From NCBI GenBank assembly GCA_002387845.1, contig DGLB01000028.1:27516-64232 (forward strand): a DNA stretch of 36,717 nt, read 5' to 3'. Under the pieces are notes generated by a model. The model saw only the letters and a program-made list of their open reading frames with translations, did not search any database and was not told the origin of the DNA. Source of the DNA: Stenotrophomonas maltophilia. GTDB taxonomy: Bacteria; Pseudomonadota; Gammaproteobacteria; Xanthomonadales; Xanthomonadaceae. This document shows positions 14,511 through 22,699 of this stretch, piece by piece (within the stretch, counting starts at the first letter, position 1; every line of letters starts with the position of its first letter). A program made the translations under genes and the position numbers.

Positions 14511-16154
14511 TCATTCCCGCTGCCGGGTTTCCAGCAGATCCAGATTGCGGATCATTTTCCGAGAAATCTCATCGGAGATACTCCCGCGCCGGGTCAGCCG
14601 GAACAGCTCCTCGCGCTCGGCGGTGAGCCCGGCATTGCGCAGCTGGCGGTAACCCTGCTCCATCCGCTTCACCTTTTCCGGGTCCGCGTCCGGGCCGTGC
14701 TCCTTCTCCAGGTTGCGCTGGTAGAGCAGGCTCACCCGCGCCGCGGCATCGTTGTACAGCTGCACGTTCTCGGTGTTCTGGTTCTGCACCAGCTGCTGGC
14801 GCATCCGCTCCACGCCGGCCAGGGCCGCCTTCGAGGCCAGCCGCCGGGCCAGGTCTTCTTCCTTGCGTTCGCCGGAATCGGCGGGCAGCTGCAGGCCCTT
14901 CAACAACCGCGGCAGCGCCACGCTGGCCCCGACCAGCGAGAACAGAATCACCGCAGCGGCCAGGAAGATCACCAGGTCGCGCGCCGGGAACGCCGAGCCG
15001 TCCGGCAGGAACAGCGGCAGGGTCAGCACGCCGGCCAGGGTGATCGCACCGCGTACGCCGGCCACTGAAGTGGCCACCACCACCCGCCACTGGGTCACCG
15101 GGCGTTCCTCGCCGCGATGGCGTGCACGCAGCAGGCTCCAGCGCAGCGACAGCCACACCCACAGCAGGCGCAGCGCGACCAGCGCCACGTTGATCACCAC
15201 CACGTACACCAGCAGCCACCACGCGCTGTGGTGCCCGCTTTCGTTCACCGTGGCAATGGCGCGCTCGACGATGCCGGGCAGCTGCTCGCCCAGCAGCACG
15301 AACATGATGCCGTTGAAGCTGAACTGCAGCATGTTCCACACCGCCGTGCGCTGCACGCGCATGCTGCCGGAAACACGGCCGGTCAGCTCGACGTAGCTCA
15401 TGGTGATGCCGGCCGCCACCGCGGCCAGAATGCCCGAGGCCTTGGCCTCTTCGGCCAGCAGGTAGGCGGCAAAGGGGATCAGCAGGTTGACCAGCAGCGC
15501 CGCGCCCGGCTCCTCGCCGAAGCGCCGCCACAGCCAGCGCTGGAAGGTGGACACGCCCAGGGTCACCGCCACGCCGATCGCCAACCCGGCCACCGCCACC
15601 CACAGGAAGGTCAGCGAGGCGGTGGCCAGCGAGAACGAGCCGGTCATCACCGCTGCCACCGCGAAGCGGAAGCAGACCAGGCCGGAGGCATCGTTCAACA
15701 GCGACTCGCCTTCCAGAATGTGCATCAGCCGCTTGGGAATCGGCATGCGCGAGGCGATGGAGCTGACCGCCACCGGGTCGGTCGGCGAGATGATCGCCGC
15801 CAGCGCGAACGCCACCCCCAACGGCATCACCGGAATCATCCAGTGGATCAGCAGGCCCGCGCCGACCACGGTGAAGATCACCAGCCCGAACGCCAGTTCC
15901 AGAATCACGCCCTTGTCGCGGAACAGCCCCTGTTTGGGAATGCGCCAACCATCCAGGAACAGCAGTGGCGGCAGGAACAGCAGGAAGAACATTTCCGGCT
16001 GCAGCGCGTGACCGCGGTTGAACACCCCGGCAATCACCGCGCCCAGGCCGATCTGCACCAGCGGCAATGGCAATGACAACGGCAACACGCGCACCAGGTA
16101 GCCACTGGCCACCACGGCGACCAGCATCGCCAGCACCACTTCAATCGTATGCAT
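14511..16154 (-). CDS. Na+/H+ antiporter of the CPA1 family
   Basis: A 547-residue integral membrane protein with about 12 helices in the first 415 residues and a charged, helical cytoplasmic tail (about 420-547, KGLQLPADSGERKEEDLARR onward). CPA1 hallmarks are present: SPTDPVAVSSIASRMPIPKR (from 123), EGESLLNDASGLVCFRFAVA (from 148, with the ND ion-binding pair at 154-155) and the arginine in the segment VAGVRGAITLAGVLTLPLFL. Such proteins exchange Na+ or K+ for H+ in pH and salt control; ion choice cannot be read from sequence. The ATG at 16154 opens directly into the first helix. It stands alone, followed by the SMAG dimer. Confidence 0.93.
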   Translation of the reverse strand: MHTIEVVLAMLVAVVASGYLVRVLPLSLPLPLVQIGLGAVIAGVFNRGHALQPEMFFLLFLPPLLFLDGWRIPKQGLFRDKGVILELAFGLVIFTVVGAGLLIHWMIPVMPLGVAFALAAIISPTDPVAVSSIASRMPIPKRLMHILEGESLLNDASGLVCFRFAVAAVMTGSFSLATASLTFLWVAVAGLAIGVAVTLGVSTFQRWLWRRFGEEPGAALLVNLLIPFAAYLLAEEAKASGILAAVAAGITMSYVELTGRVSGSMRVQRTAVWNMLQFSFNGIMFVLLGEQLPGIVERAIATVNESGHHSAWWLLVYVVVINVALVALRLLWVWLSLRWSLLRARHRGEERPVTQWRVVVATSVAGVRGAITLAGVLTLPLFLPDGSAFPARDLVIFLAAAVILFSLVGASVALPRLLKGLQLPADSGERKEEDLARRLASKAALAGVERMRQQLVQNQNTENVQLYNDAAARVSLLYQRNLEKEHGPDADPEKVKRMEQGYRQLRNAGLTAEREELFRLTRRGSISDEISRKMIRNLDLLETRQRE

Positions 16155-16210
16155 GCTTCTTCCAGAAGGCGGCGCGCAGGGGGCGGTGATCAGCCCACGC
16201 CGGATACCGG

Positions 16211-16253
16211 AAAAAAATTACCACACCGGTGCCGTTACCTGAACACGGCACCG
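16211..16253 (-). terminator. Candidate terminator of the YgiD-type gene
   Basis: A 9-bp stem CGGTGCCGT/ACGGCACCG with a 9-base loop lies 28 bases after the dioxygenase stop, and a run of seven T on the minus strand follows after a 9-base gap. The gap between stem and T-run is longer than usual, so strength is uncertain. Confidence 0.5.
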
Positions 16254-16280
16254 ACCTGCGGCTCAGTTGGCGGACAGGCG

Positions 16281-17075
16281 TCAGGCCGCTGCGCCATCGA
16301 AGCGATAGATGTCCATGGCCAGCATGCCGGCATCGATACCGGCATCGATGCGTTGCGCGCCCAGCCGTTCGCCGCCGGCCGCACCCATGGCGAAATGCAG
16401 CGGCTGGAAGTGTTCGTCGGTGGGATGCGCGCGTTCGGCATACGGGGCCTGGCGGCGGTAGTCCAGCAGTGCGTCGGTGTCATCGGCCTGCAGGCGCTGT
16501 TCCACCCATTCGATGAAGGGCCGCACGTACGGCGCTTCGCCACCGCTGTGGTACGCGCGGAAATCATGCAGGTTGTGGGTGATGCTGCCCGAGCCGATCA
16601 GCAGCACGCCGTCGTCGCGCAGCGGGGCCAGCGCGCGGCCCAGCGCCAGCTGGTGCGCAGGGCCCAGCATCGGCTGCAGGGCCAGCGGCACCACCGGAAT
16701 GTCCGCATCCGGGTACAGCAGGCGCAGGGGCACCCACGCGCCGTGGTCCAACCCGCGCTGCGGGTCCTGCACGGTCGGCAGCCCGGCGTCGCCCAGGCGC
16801 CGGGCGACGTCCTGCGCCAGCGCCGGGTCGCCCGGTGCCGGGTATTGCAGGGCGAACAGTGCGTCCGGGAAGCCACCGAAGTCGTGGATGGTCGGCGGCT
16901 GCGGGTGCGCGCCCACTGCCGGCTGGTAGGTCAGCCAGTGCGCCGAGGCCATCACGATCGCGCGCGGGCGCGGCAGCTGCGCGGCCAGCTCGGCCAGGCG
17001 CACGCCGACCTGGCCCGGGTTGAGGGCGGTCATCGGGGAACCATGGGAGATGTACAGCGACGGCAGGCGGGACAT
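16281..17075 (-). CDS. ygiD: DODA-type (YgiD/LigB-like) extradiol dioxygenase
   Basis: A 264-residue member of the class III extradiol dioxygenase family (LigB fold). Conserved histidines of the metal site are in LYISHGSPMTAL, TIHDFGGFPDAL, GLDHGAWVPLRL, GSITHNLHDFRA and AHPTDEHFQPLHFAMGA. E. coli YgiD is a DOPA 4,5-dioxygenase; plant DODA is related. The natural substrate of the bacterial enzymes is mostly unknown. I chose ATG 17075 because MSRLPSLYISHGSP is the usual N-terminus; the longer frame to 17123 adds an atypical head. A TAATAT box with an adjacent GTTCCA/TGGAAC dyad lies about 75 bases upstream, pointing to dedicated control, and a terminator-like hairpin follows. Confidence 0.92.
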   Translation of the reverse strand: MSRLPSLYISHGSPMTALNPGQVGVRLAELAAQLPRPRAIVMASAHWLTYQPAVGAHPQPPTIHDFGGFPDALFALQYPAPGDPALAQDVARRLGDAGLPTVQDPQRGLDHGAWVPLRLLYPDADIPVVPLALQPMLGPAHQLALGRALAPLRDDGVLLIGSGSITHNLHDFRAYHSGGEAPYVRPFIEWVEQRLQADDTDALLDYRRQAPYAERAHPTDEHFQPLHFAMGAAGGERLGAQRIDAGIDAGMLAMDIYRFDGAAA

Positions 17076-17147
17076 GGCGGGGCTCCGGGGGATCCAGGGC
17101 TTCAGGTTATTACCGACATACATGGCGATAAATAGACGGATTCACGG

Positions 17148-17169
17148 ATATTAGTTCCACGACTGGAAC
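17148..17169 (-). promoter_or_regulatory. Candidate promoter -10 and adjacent operator of ygiD
   Basis: TAATAT on the minus strand (17148-17153) is a good -10 box. Immediately upstream is a perfect dyad GTTCCA-CGAC-TGGAAC (17154-17169), which would sit in the spacer between -35 and -10. The -35 region is poor (GACGTG). That layout is typical of operators for repressors or spacer-binding activators; no regulator gene is adjacent. Confidence 0.5.
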
Positions 17170-17227
17170 ACACGTCGGGGCGCAGGGACGGGTCGCAATT
17201 GGAATGAACGACGGGGCGCGGGGTCAC

Positions 17228-17290
17228 GTAGAGCCGGGCTTGCCCGGCTGGGCCACCGGGAAAGCCCCAGCGGGGCAAGCCCCGCTCTAC
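17228..17290. repeat. SMAG dimer overlapping the end of the EAL gene
   Basis: Two SMAG units face each other: GTAGAGCCGGGCTTGCCCGG from 17228 and a variant unit AGCGGGGCAAGCCCCGCTCT ending AC at 17290. The stems differ between the two (CCGGGC against CGGGGC), so the halves are different variants. The minus-strand GTAG of the right unit contains the TAG stop codon (17287-17289) of the GGDEF-EAL gene. Confidence 0.9.
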
Positions 17291-20241
17291 GTCGCTTCCG
17301 CCTCGGTCTCCAGCCGCCCGATCACGTCGGCCAGCGGGGCCGGCCGGCCGAGCAGGAAGCCCTGGACCTGGTCGCAGCCGTGCGCGGCCAGCCACTGCTG
17401 CTGGCCGGGGGTTTCCACGCCCTCGGCGATGATGGTCAGGCCCATGCTGTGGCCCAGCGACAGCAGCGCGCGGCAGATCGACGCATTGCGCGGGTTGATC
17501 TCCACGTCCGCCACAAAGCTGCGGTCGATCTTCAGGATGTCCAGCGGCAGGTGCTGCAGGTAGGACATGTTCGAATAGCCGGTGCCGAAATCGTCCAGCG
17601 AAATGCAGATGCCCTGCTCATGCAGGCGCTGCATGGTCTGCTTGGCCTGCGCCGGTTTGCGCATCAGGCTGCTTTCGGTCAGCTCCACGTGCAGCGCGCC
17701 GCGGGCCAGGTTGAATTCCTGGCAGGCACGGTTGAACTCGGCCACCAGGTCGCTGTTGAAGAACTGCACGGCCGACACGTTCACCGCAATCGGCAGGTCC
17801 CAGCCGGCATCCACCAGCTGGCGCTGCGCACGCGCGGCCTCGCGGATCACCCAGCGGCCCAGCGCCAGGATCAGGCCGGTGTCTTCGCACAGCTGGATGA
17901 ACTCGCCCGGCGGAATGAAACTGCCGTCGGCCTGCGGCCAGCGCAGCAAGGCTTCCAGCGACGCGGGCGTGCCATCCGCGGCATGGCAGATCGGCTGGAA
18001 ATACAGCTGGAACTCGCTGTCGATGGCGGTGTGGATGCGCCCGGCCAGGCGCAGCCGCTCGGCCAGCCGCGAGCTCACCGTGCTGTCGTACCACGCAATC
18101 ACGCTGCCTTCGTCGCGCGCGGCATGCGCGGCCTGCGCGGCCATGCCGATCACCTGCTCGGCACTGATCACATCGCCTTCGAACTTCACCGCCACGCCAA
18201 TGCGCGGCTCGAACTGGTGCAGCCAGTCCTGCCCGCGTACCGGCTCGGACACCGTCTGCACCAGCGTGTCCAGCGCACTCTGGCGTTCGTGGTCATCGCG
18301 GATCGCGAAGATGAAATCTTCCGCCGGCTGGAACGCCAGCAGACCGTAACGCGTGCCCAGGCCGCCCAGGCGCTTGGCCATGGCCTGCAGCACCACATCG
18401 CCCACTTCGCGGCCCAGCGTATCGGCGACCAGCTGCAGGCCACGGAACTGCACATAGGCAATCGTGTAGCTGCCGCCCTCCTCCTCCAGCTGCGCGGCCA
18501 GCGCGCGCGTGTTGAGCAGGCCGGTGGCCACGTTGTGGGTGGCGTGGTACGCCAGGTCGCGCTCGTAGGCCAACCGCTCGCTGACATCCTCGGCCAGCAC
18601 CAGGCAGGCCTGCCGCCCATCGAAGGCCAGCCGCGCCAGGTGCGCGCGCACTTCGAACACGGTGCCGTCCTTGCGTCGGTGCAGGCGCACCTGCGCATCG
18701 TGGGTTTCGCCCGGTGCCGCATTGGCGATGGCCTGGCGGATCTCGTCCCAGCCTTCGCGCGGGCGGATGTCGAGGATGCTCATCGACAGGAATTCTTCGC
18801 GGCTGTAACCGTACTGGCGCACCGCCGCTTCGTTGACTTCCAGGAAGCGCAGCGTGTCCGGGTCGAACACCCAGAACGGGGCCGGGTTGCGGTCGAACAG
18901 CAGGCGGAACTGGCGCTCGGCCTGCTGCGCGCGGGCCAGGATTTCAATGCGGTCGCTGACGTCGCTGAGCGCACCGATCATGCGCCGCTCGCCCTCGGCG
19001 GTGCCCACCTGCTGTCCGCGCGCGGACAGCCAGCGCACCTTGCCGCCAGGCAGCACCAGCCGGAACATCTCGTCCAGCACGCCATTGTTGGCGAACGCCG
19101 CGTGGAACGCGTCCTGCAGCCGCTGCGCGTCTTCGCGGTGCACGCGGTTGAAGAAATCCGCCACCGGCAGGCTGTCGATCGGGATATTGAAGATCTGCTG
19201 GGCCATCGGCGACCAGCGCAGCAGCGACGCATCCTCGTCCACGGTCCAGGTGCAGATCTGCCCGATCTGGTGCGCCATGTGCAGTTCGGCGTGGCCGGTG
19301 CGCAGCTCTTCGCTCATCGCATGCTGGCGGCGGGTGGCGCGGCCCAGGCTCACATACACCAGCGCGAACGCCCCCACGTACAGCAGCACCAGCCCCAGCG
19401 ACGCATACACATACGGCCACCAGGCCGCCAGTACATCGCGCCGGCCGAGCCCGACGTATACACCCAGTGGGTAGTCGCCCAGCGTGGTCAGCGTGGCAAT
19501 GCGTTCCACGTGGTCCACCGGGCTGTACTCGATGCCCAGCGGTACCACCGCATCGCGGCCCAGCCGGTCGCGGTGCTTCAGCCCGAAGCGCTTGCCCACG
19601 GCCGCAGCGCGGTCCGGGCTGCGCGCCAGCATGTAGCCGCCGCCGTCGGTGATGGAAATCACACCATCGCCACCGACATCCAGGCCGTTGATGATGGCCT
19701 GCAGTTCGGCCGTGTGCAGGCGGCTCAACAACCAGCGGTTCTCGCCCATGCGCAGCGCCAGCGGCAGCACCCAGCGCTGGTCCGGCATCTGCTGCGGCGG
19801 CCCGAGGTACAGCTGGCTGTGCTGGCCGCGGTTGCTGTCCACCGCCCACAGCGGCAGGTAGAGGTCACCGCTGCCACTGGTCAGCGCACGGCCGAACTCG
19901 TCCACCACCACGATGCTGTCCAGTTCCTGGTGGCGCTGCAGCACGCCGCGCACGGATTCGTCCAGCAGGTCCGGGGCCTGGTCCGGCACCCGTTCAAACA
20001 GTTGCGCGCCGTCGGCGGCAATGCCGCGCATGGCGCGCTCGAGATTGCGCAGCTCCAGCCGCAGCAGGCGCTGGGTGCCGGCAGAGATGGCCGTGCTCTG
20101 GCGCTGCGCGGCCTCGTGCCGGCGCTGGTAGTCGTTGACCAGCATGATCGCCAGGCCCACGGCCAGCAGTACGCCCAGGCCGATGCCCAGCCACACCAAG
20201 GTCCGCAAGGGACGCGCAAGAGCGCGGTTCATCGCGGGCAT
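17287..20241 (-). CDS. Membrane sensor with PAS domains, degenerate GGDEF and intact EAL (c-di-GMP phosphodiesterase)
   Basis: A 984-residue inner-membrane protein. A first helix (about 12-35) leads to a large periplasmic sensor domain (about 40-290, CACHE-like), a second helix (about 292-320, SLGLVLLYVGAFALVYVSLG), then two PAS domains (about 350-465 and 470-590, with ALSDVSDRIEILARAQQAER and DVSERLAYERDLAYH), a GGDEF-fold domain and an EAL domain. The GGDEF active-site motif is lost: the loop reads AFQPAEDFIFAI. The EAL domain keeps EALLRW (E763), NVSAVQF, ELTESSLM, DDFGTGYSNMSYL, KIDRSF, AEGVET and QGFLLGRP, so it should hydrolyse c-di-GMP. GGGGGAG lies 9 bases before ATG 20241. The stop codon is inside a SMAG repeat. 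A CRP/Clp-type site lies 174 bases upstream, between it and the M13 peptidase gene. Confidence 0.95.
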   Translation of the reverse strand: MPAMNRALARPLRTLVWLGIGLGVLLAVGLAIMLVNDYQRRHEAAQRQSTAISAGTQRLLRLELRNLERAMRGIAADGAQLFERVPDQAPDLLDESVRGVLQRHQELDSIVVVDEFGRALTSGSGDLYLPLWAVDSNRGQHSQLYLGPPQQMPDQRWVLPLALRMGENRWLLSRLHTAELQAIINGLDVGGDGVISITDGGGYMLARSPDRAAAVGKRFGLKHRDRLGRDAVVPLGIEYSPVDHVERIATLTTLGDYPLGVYVGLGRRDVLAAWWPYVYASLGLVLLYVGAFALVYVSLGRATRRQHAMSEELRTGHAELHMAHQIGQICTWTVDEDASLLRWSPMAQQIFNIPIDSLPVADFFNRVHREDAQRLQDAFHAAFANNGVLDEMFRLVLPGGKVRWLSARGQQVGTAEGERRMIGALSDVSDRIEILARAQQAERQFRLLFDRNPAPFWVFDPDTLRFLEVNEAAVRQYGYSREEFLSMSILDIRPREGWDEIRQAIANAAPGETHDAQVRLHRRKDGTVFEVRAHLARLAFDGRQACLVLAEDVSERLAYERDLAYHATHNVATGLLNTRALAAQLEEEGGSYTIAYVQFRGLQLVADTLGREVGDVVLQAMAKRLGGLGTRYGLLAFQPAEDFIFAIRDDHERQSALDTLVQTVSEPVRGQDWLHQFEPRIGVAVKFEGDVISAEQVIGMAAQAAHAARDEGSVIAWYDSTVSSRLAERLRLAGRIHTAIDSEFQLYFQPICHAADGTPASLEALLRWPQADGSFIPPGEFIQLCEDTGLILALGRWVIREAARAQRQLVDAGWDLPIAVNVSAVQFFNSDLVAEFNRACQEFNLARGALHVELTESSLMRKPAQAKQTMQRLHEQGICISLDDFGTGYSNMSYLQHLPLDILKIDRSFVADVEINPRNASICRALLSLGHSMGLTIIAEGVETPGQQQWLAAHGCDQVQGFLLGRPAPLADVIGRLETEAEAT

Positions 20242-20534
20242 TGCCTGACACTCCCCCACGCAGCTGACGACATGAAAACGATTCCTGAGTCCTGCAGACG
20301 AGAGCGGCCAATGTCTCAATTTCTTGATGTTGCGCCGGCCGATTCCCCGTCGGCCAAGCCTTGGCACGCCTGTACTGCCCCAGCATGCACCAGCCCGGCG
20401 CGCGCGGGAAGGTCTGTGACCGTATTCACATAACTGGCGTCAACACAAACGGCTGCAGCTCCCGCCACACAAGGGCAGTTGCGGTCGCAATCACCGGTTT
20501 AGACTTGGTGGTTTCCCGTTGCCTGAGAAGTTGC
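20242..20534. promoter_or_regulatory. Divergent control region between the EAL and M13 peptidase genes
   Basis: A 293-base gap with no gene. It holds the CRP/Clp-type site at 20415-20430. TAGACT at 20500-20505 is a possible -10 for the M13 gene, with TTGCGG at 20479-20484 as a weak -35 at short spacing (15 bases). No second regulator site is obvious. Confidence 0.5.
20415..20430. promoter_or_regulatory. Perfect CRP/Clp-type operator (TGTGA-N6-TCACA)
   Basis: The site TGTGACCGTATTCACA has both CRP half-sites exact. It lies 174 bases upstream of the EAL gene start and 104 bases upstream of the M13 peptidase start. In Xanthomonads Clp binds this consensus and loses binding when c-di-GMP is bound, so a site next to a c-di-GMP phosphodiesterase gene could close a feedback loop. 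Binding is inferred. Confidence 0.65.
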
Positions 20535-22655
20535 ATGTCCAAGCTGCGCCGCCCCACCCTGATGCTTGCCATTGCCGCCAGCCTGTCGCTGGGCCTGGCC
20601 GCCTGCGACCGCGAGGCCGCGTCTCCTGCTGCCGCGCCAACCGACAGCGCGCCGGCCACCCCGGCCGCGCCCAAGGCCCAGCTGGGCAGCTTCGGTTTCG
20701 ATGCCGCCGGCATGGACCGCAGCATTGCCGCCGGCGATGACTTCTTCGGCTTCGCCAACGGCACCTGGGTGAAGAACACCGAGATTCCGGCCGACCGCTC
20801 CAGCTTCGGCAGCTTCAACGTTGTTTCTGAAAAGACCCTGGCCGATACCCGCGCCATCCTTGAGGGGGCGGCCGGCGACGCCAATGCCAGCGGCGAGAAC
20901 AAGCTGATCGGCGATTACTACGCCGCGTTCATGGACGAAGCCGGGATCGAGTCGCGTGGCATGGCCCCGATCAAGCCCGAGCTGGACGCCATTGCCGGCA
21001 TCAGCGACAAGGCCGCGCTGGCCTCCACCCTCGGCGGCACCCTGCGCGCCGACGTCGACCTGCTCAACGCCACCAACTTCTACACCGACCGCCTGTTCGG
21101 CACCTGGGTGTCGGTGGACCTGCTGCAGCCGGACCGCAACGCGCCGTACCTGGTGCAGGGCGGGCTGGGCCTGCCCGACCGCGACTTCTACCTGCAGGGC
21201 GGGCGCATGGCCGAACTGCGCAAGCAGTACCAGGCCTACATCGCGCAGGTGCTGCAGCTGGCCGGCGTGGCCGATCCGGCCGGCAAGGCACAGCGCATTC
21301 TCGCGCTGGAAACCCGCATTGCGCAGGCGCATGCCACCCAGGAAGAAACCAACGACGTCGCCAAGGGCGCCAATGCCTGGACCCAGGCCGACCTGAGCGG
21401 CAAGGCCCCCGGCATGGACTGGGCCGCCTTCCTCAAGGCCGCCGGCCTGGACCAGCAGCAGGACTTCATCGTGTGGCAGCCCAAGGCGGTGGCCGGCATC
21501 TCGCGCCTGGTCGCCACCGAGCCGCTGGACGTGTGGAAGGACTACCTGACCTTCCATGCACTGGACCGCGCCGCGCCCTATCTGCCCAAGGCGCTGGCCG
21601 ATGCCCGCTTCGCCTTCCACGGCACCACGCTCAAAGGCACCCCGCAGCAGAGCGAACGCTGGAAGCGCGCGGTGGATGACAGCAACGCGGCCGTCGGCGA
21701 AGCCATCGGCAAGCTCTATGTCGAGAAGCATTTCGACCCCGCCACCAAGGCACGTGCGGACGAGATGGCCAAGAACATCATTGCCGCCTTCGCCAAGCGC
21801 ATCGACGCGCTGGAATGGATGTCGCCGCAGACCAAGGCGCATGCCAAGGCCAAGGTCGCCGGCCTCACCGTGGGCATGGGTTACCCGGACAAGTGGCGCG
21901 ACTACACCGGCCTGGAAGTGAAGCGTGACGACGCGCTGGGCAACGCCGAGCGCGCCAGTCTGTTCGAGTACCAGCGCAACATCGCCAAGCTGGGCCAGCC
22001 GGTCGATCACAGCGAATGGGCGATGCTGCCGCAGACCATCAACGCGATGAACGTGCCGCTGGAAAACCGCCTGGTGTTCCCGGCCGCCATTCTGCAGCCG
22101 CCGTTCTTCGACGGGGCCGCCGATGACGCGGTGAACTACGGTGCGATTGGCGCGGTGATCGGCCACGAGATCAGCCACGGCTTCGACAACGCCGGCGCGC
22201 TGTTCGATGAAACCGGCAAGTTGAACAACTGGTGGACGGCCAATGACCTGAAGCAGTTCACCGCCGCCGGTGATGCGCTGGCCGCGCAGTTCAGCAGCTA
22301 CGAGCCGTTCCCGGGCGTGCACGTCAATGGTCGCCTGACCCTGGGCGAGAACATTGCCGACGTGGCCGGCCTGGCCACCGCGTATGACGCGTACCAGCTG
22401 TCGCTGCAGGGCAAGCCGGGGCAGACGATTGAAGGCTTCACCCCGGACCAGCGGTTCTTCCTGGGCTTCGCACAGGCATGGCGCAGCAAGGCGCGCGAGC
22501 AGGCACTGCGTAATTCACTGCTGACCAATGTGCATGCACCGGGCCAGTTCCGTGCGCTGACCGTGCGCAACCTGGACGCGTGGTATCCGGCGTTCGAGGT
22601 GAAGGAAGGGCAGAAGCTGTACCTGGCCCCGGAGAAGCGGGTCAAGGTGTGGTGA
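20535..22655 (+). CDS. pepO: M13-family (PepO/neprilysin-like) zinc metallopeptidase, lipoprotein
   Basis: A 706-residue M13 endopeptidase. The N-terminus MSKLRRPTLMLAIAASLSLG ends in the lipobox LAAC, so the protein is anchored as a lipoprotein, followed by an Ala/Pro/Ser linker. The M13_N helical domain runs from about 60 to 440 (DDFFGFANGTWVKNTEIP onward) and the catalytic M13 domain from about 495. Zinc ligands: H544 and H548 in GHEISHGFD with catalytic E545, and E605 in GENIADVAGL with D609. Upstream motif NAMNVPLENRLVFPAAILQP is also standard. It cleaves short peptides in the periplasm or at the surface. Start at 20535 gives the lipoprotein signal; longer frames do not. A strong terminator follows. 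Confidence 0.96.
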   Translation: MSKLRRPTLMLAIAASLSLGLAACDREAASPAAAPTDSAPATPAAPKAQLGSFGFDAAGMDRSIAAGDDFFGFANGTWVKNTEIPADRSSFGSFNVVSEKTLADTRAILEGAAGDANASGENKLIGDYYAAFMDEAGIESRGMAPIKPELDAIAGISDKAALASTLGGTLRADVDLLNATNFYTDRLFGTWVSVDLLQPDRNAPYLVQGGLGLPDRDFYLQGGRMAELRKQYQAYIAQVLQLAGVADPAGKAQRILALETRIAQAHATQEETNDVAKGANAWTQADLSGKAPGMDWAAFLKAAGLDQQQDFIVWQPKAVAGISRLVATEPLDVWKDYLTFHALDRAAPYLPKALADARFAFHGTTLKGTPQQSERWKRAVDDSNAAVGEAIGKLYVEKHFDPATKARADEMAKNIIAAFAKRIDALEWMSPQTKAHAKAKVAGLTVGMGYPDKWRDYTGLEVKRDDALGNAERASLFEYQRNIAKLGQPVDHSEWAMLPQTINAMNVPLENRLVFPAAILQPPFFDGAADDAVNYGAIGAVIGHEISHGFDNAGALFDETGKLNNWWTANDLKQFTAAGDALAAQFSSYEPFPGVHVNGRLTLGENIADVAGLATAYDAYQLSLQGKPGQTIEGFTPDQRFFLGFAQAWRSKAREQALRNSLLTNVHAPGQFRALTVRNLDAWYPAFEVKEGQKLYLAPEKRVKVW

Positions 22656-22668
22656 GTTGAAGGTGAGA

Positions 22669-22695
22669 ACGGGCGCTTCGGCGCCCGTTTTTTTT
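22669..22695 (+). terminator. Strong intrinsic terminator after the M13 gene
   Basis: An 8-bp stem ACGGGCGC/GCGCCCGT with a TTCG tetraloop followed by a run of eight T. On the other strand the hairpin is followed by TTCTC, so it may also end transcripts of the converging MpaB gene (stop at 22700). Confidence 0.95.
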
Positions 22696-22699
22696 GGGG

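Noticed and set aside
17380..20433. A 1017-residue open frame on the plus strand across the EAL gene
   Set aside because: It is antisense to the well-supported EAL gene, and its sequence is low-complexity Ala/Arg/Gln/His typical of shadows in GC-rich DNA.
20499..22322. A 607-residue open frame antisense to the M13 peptidase
   Set aside because: The M13 gene has all catalytic motifs, so the antisense frame is a by-product of codon bias.
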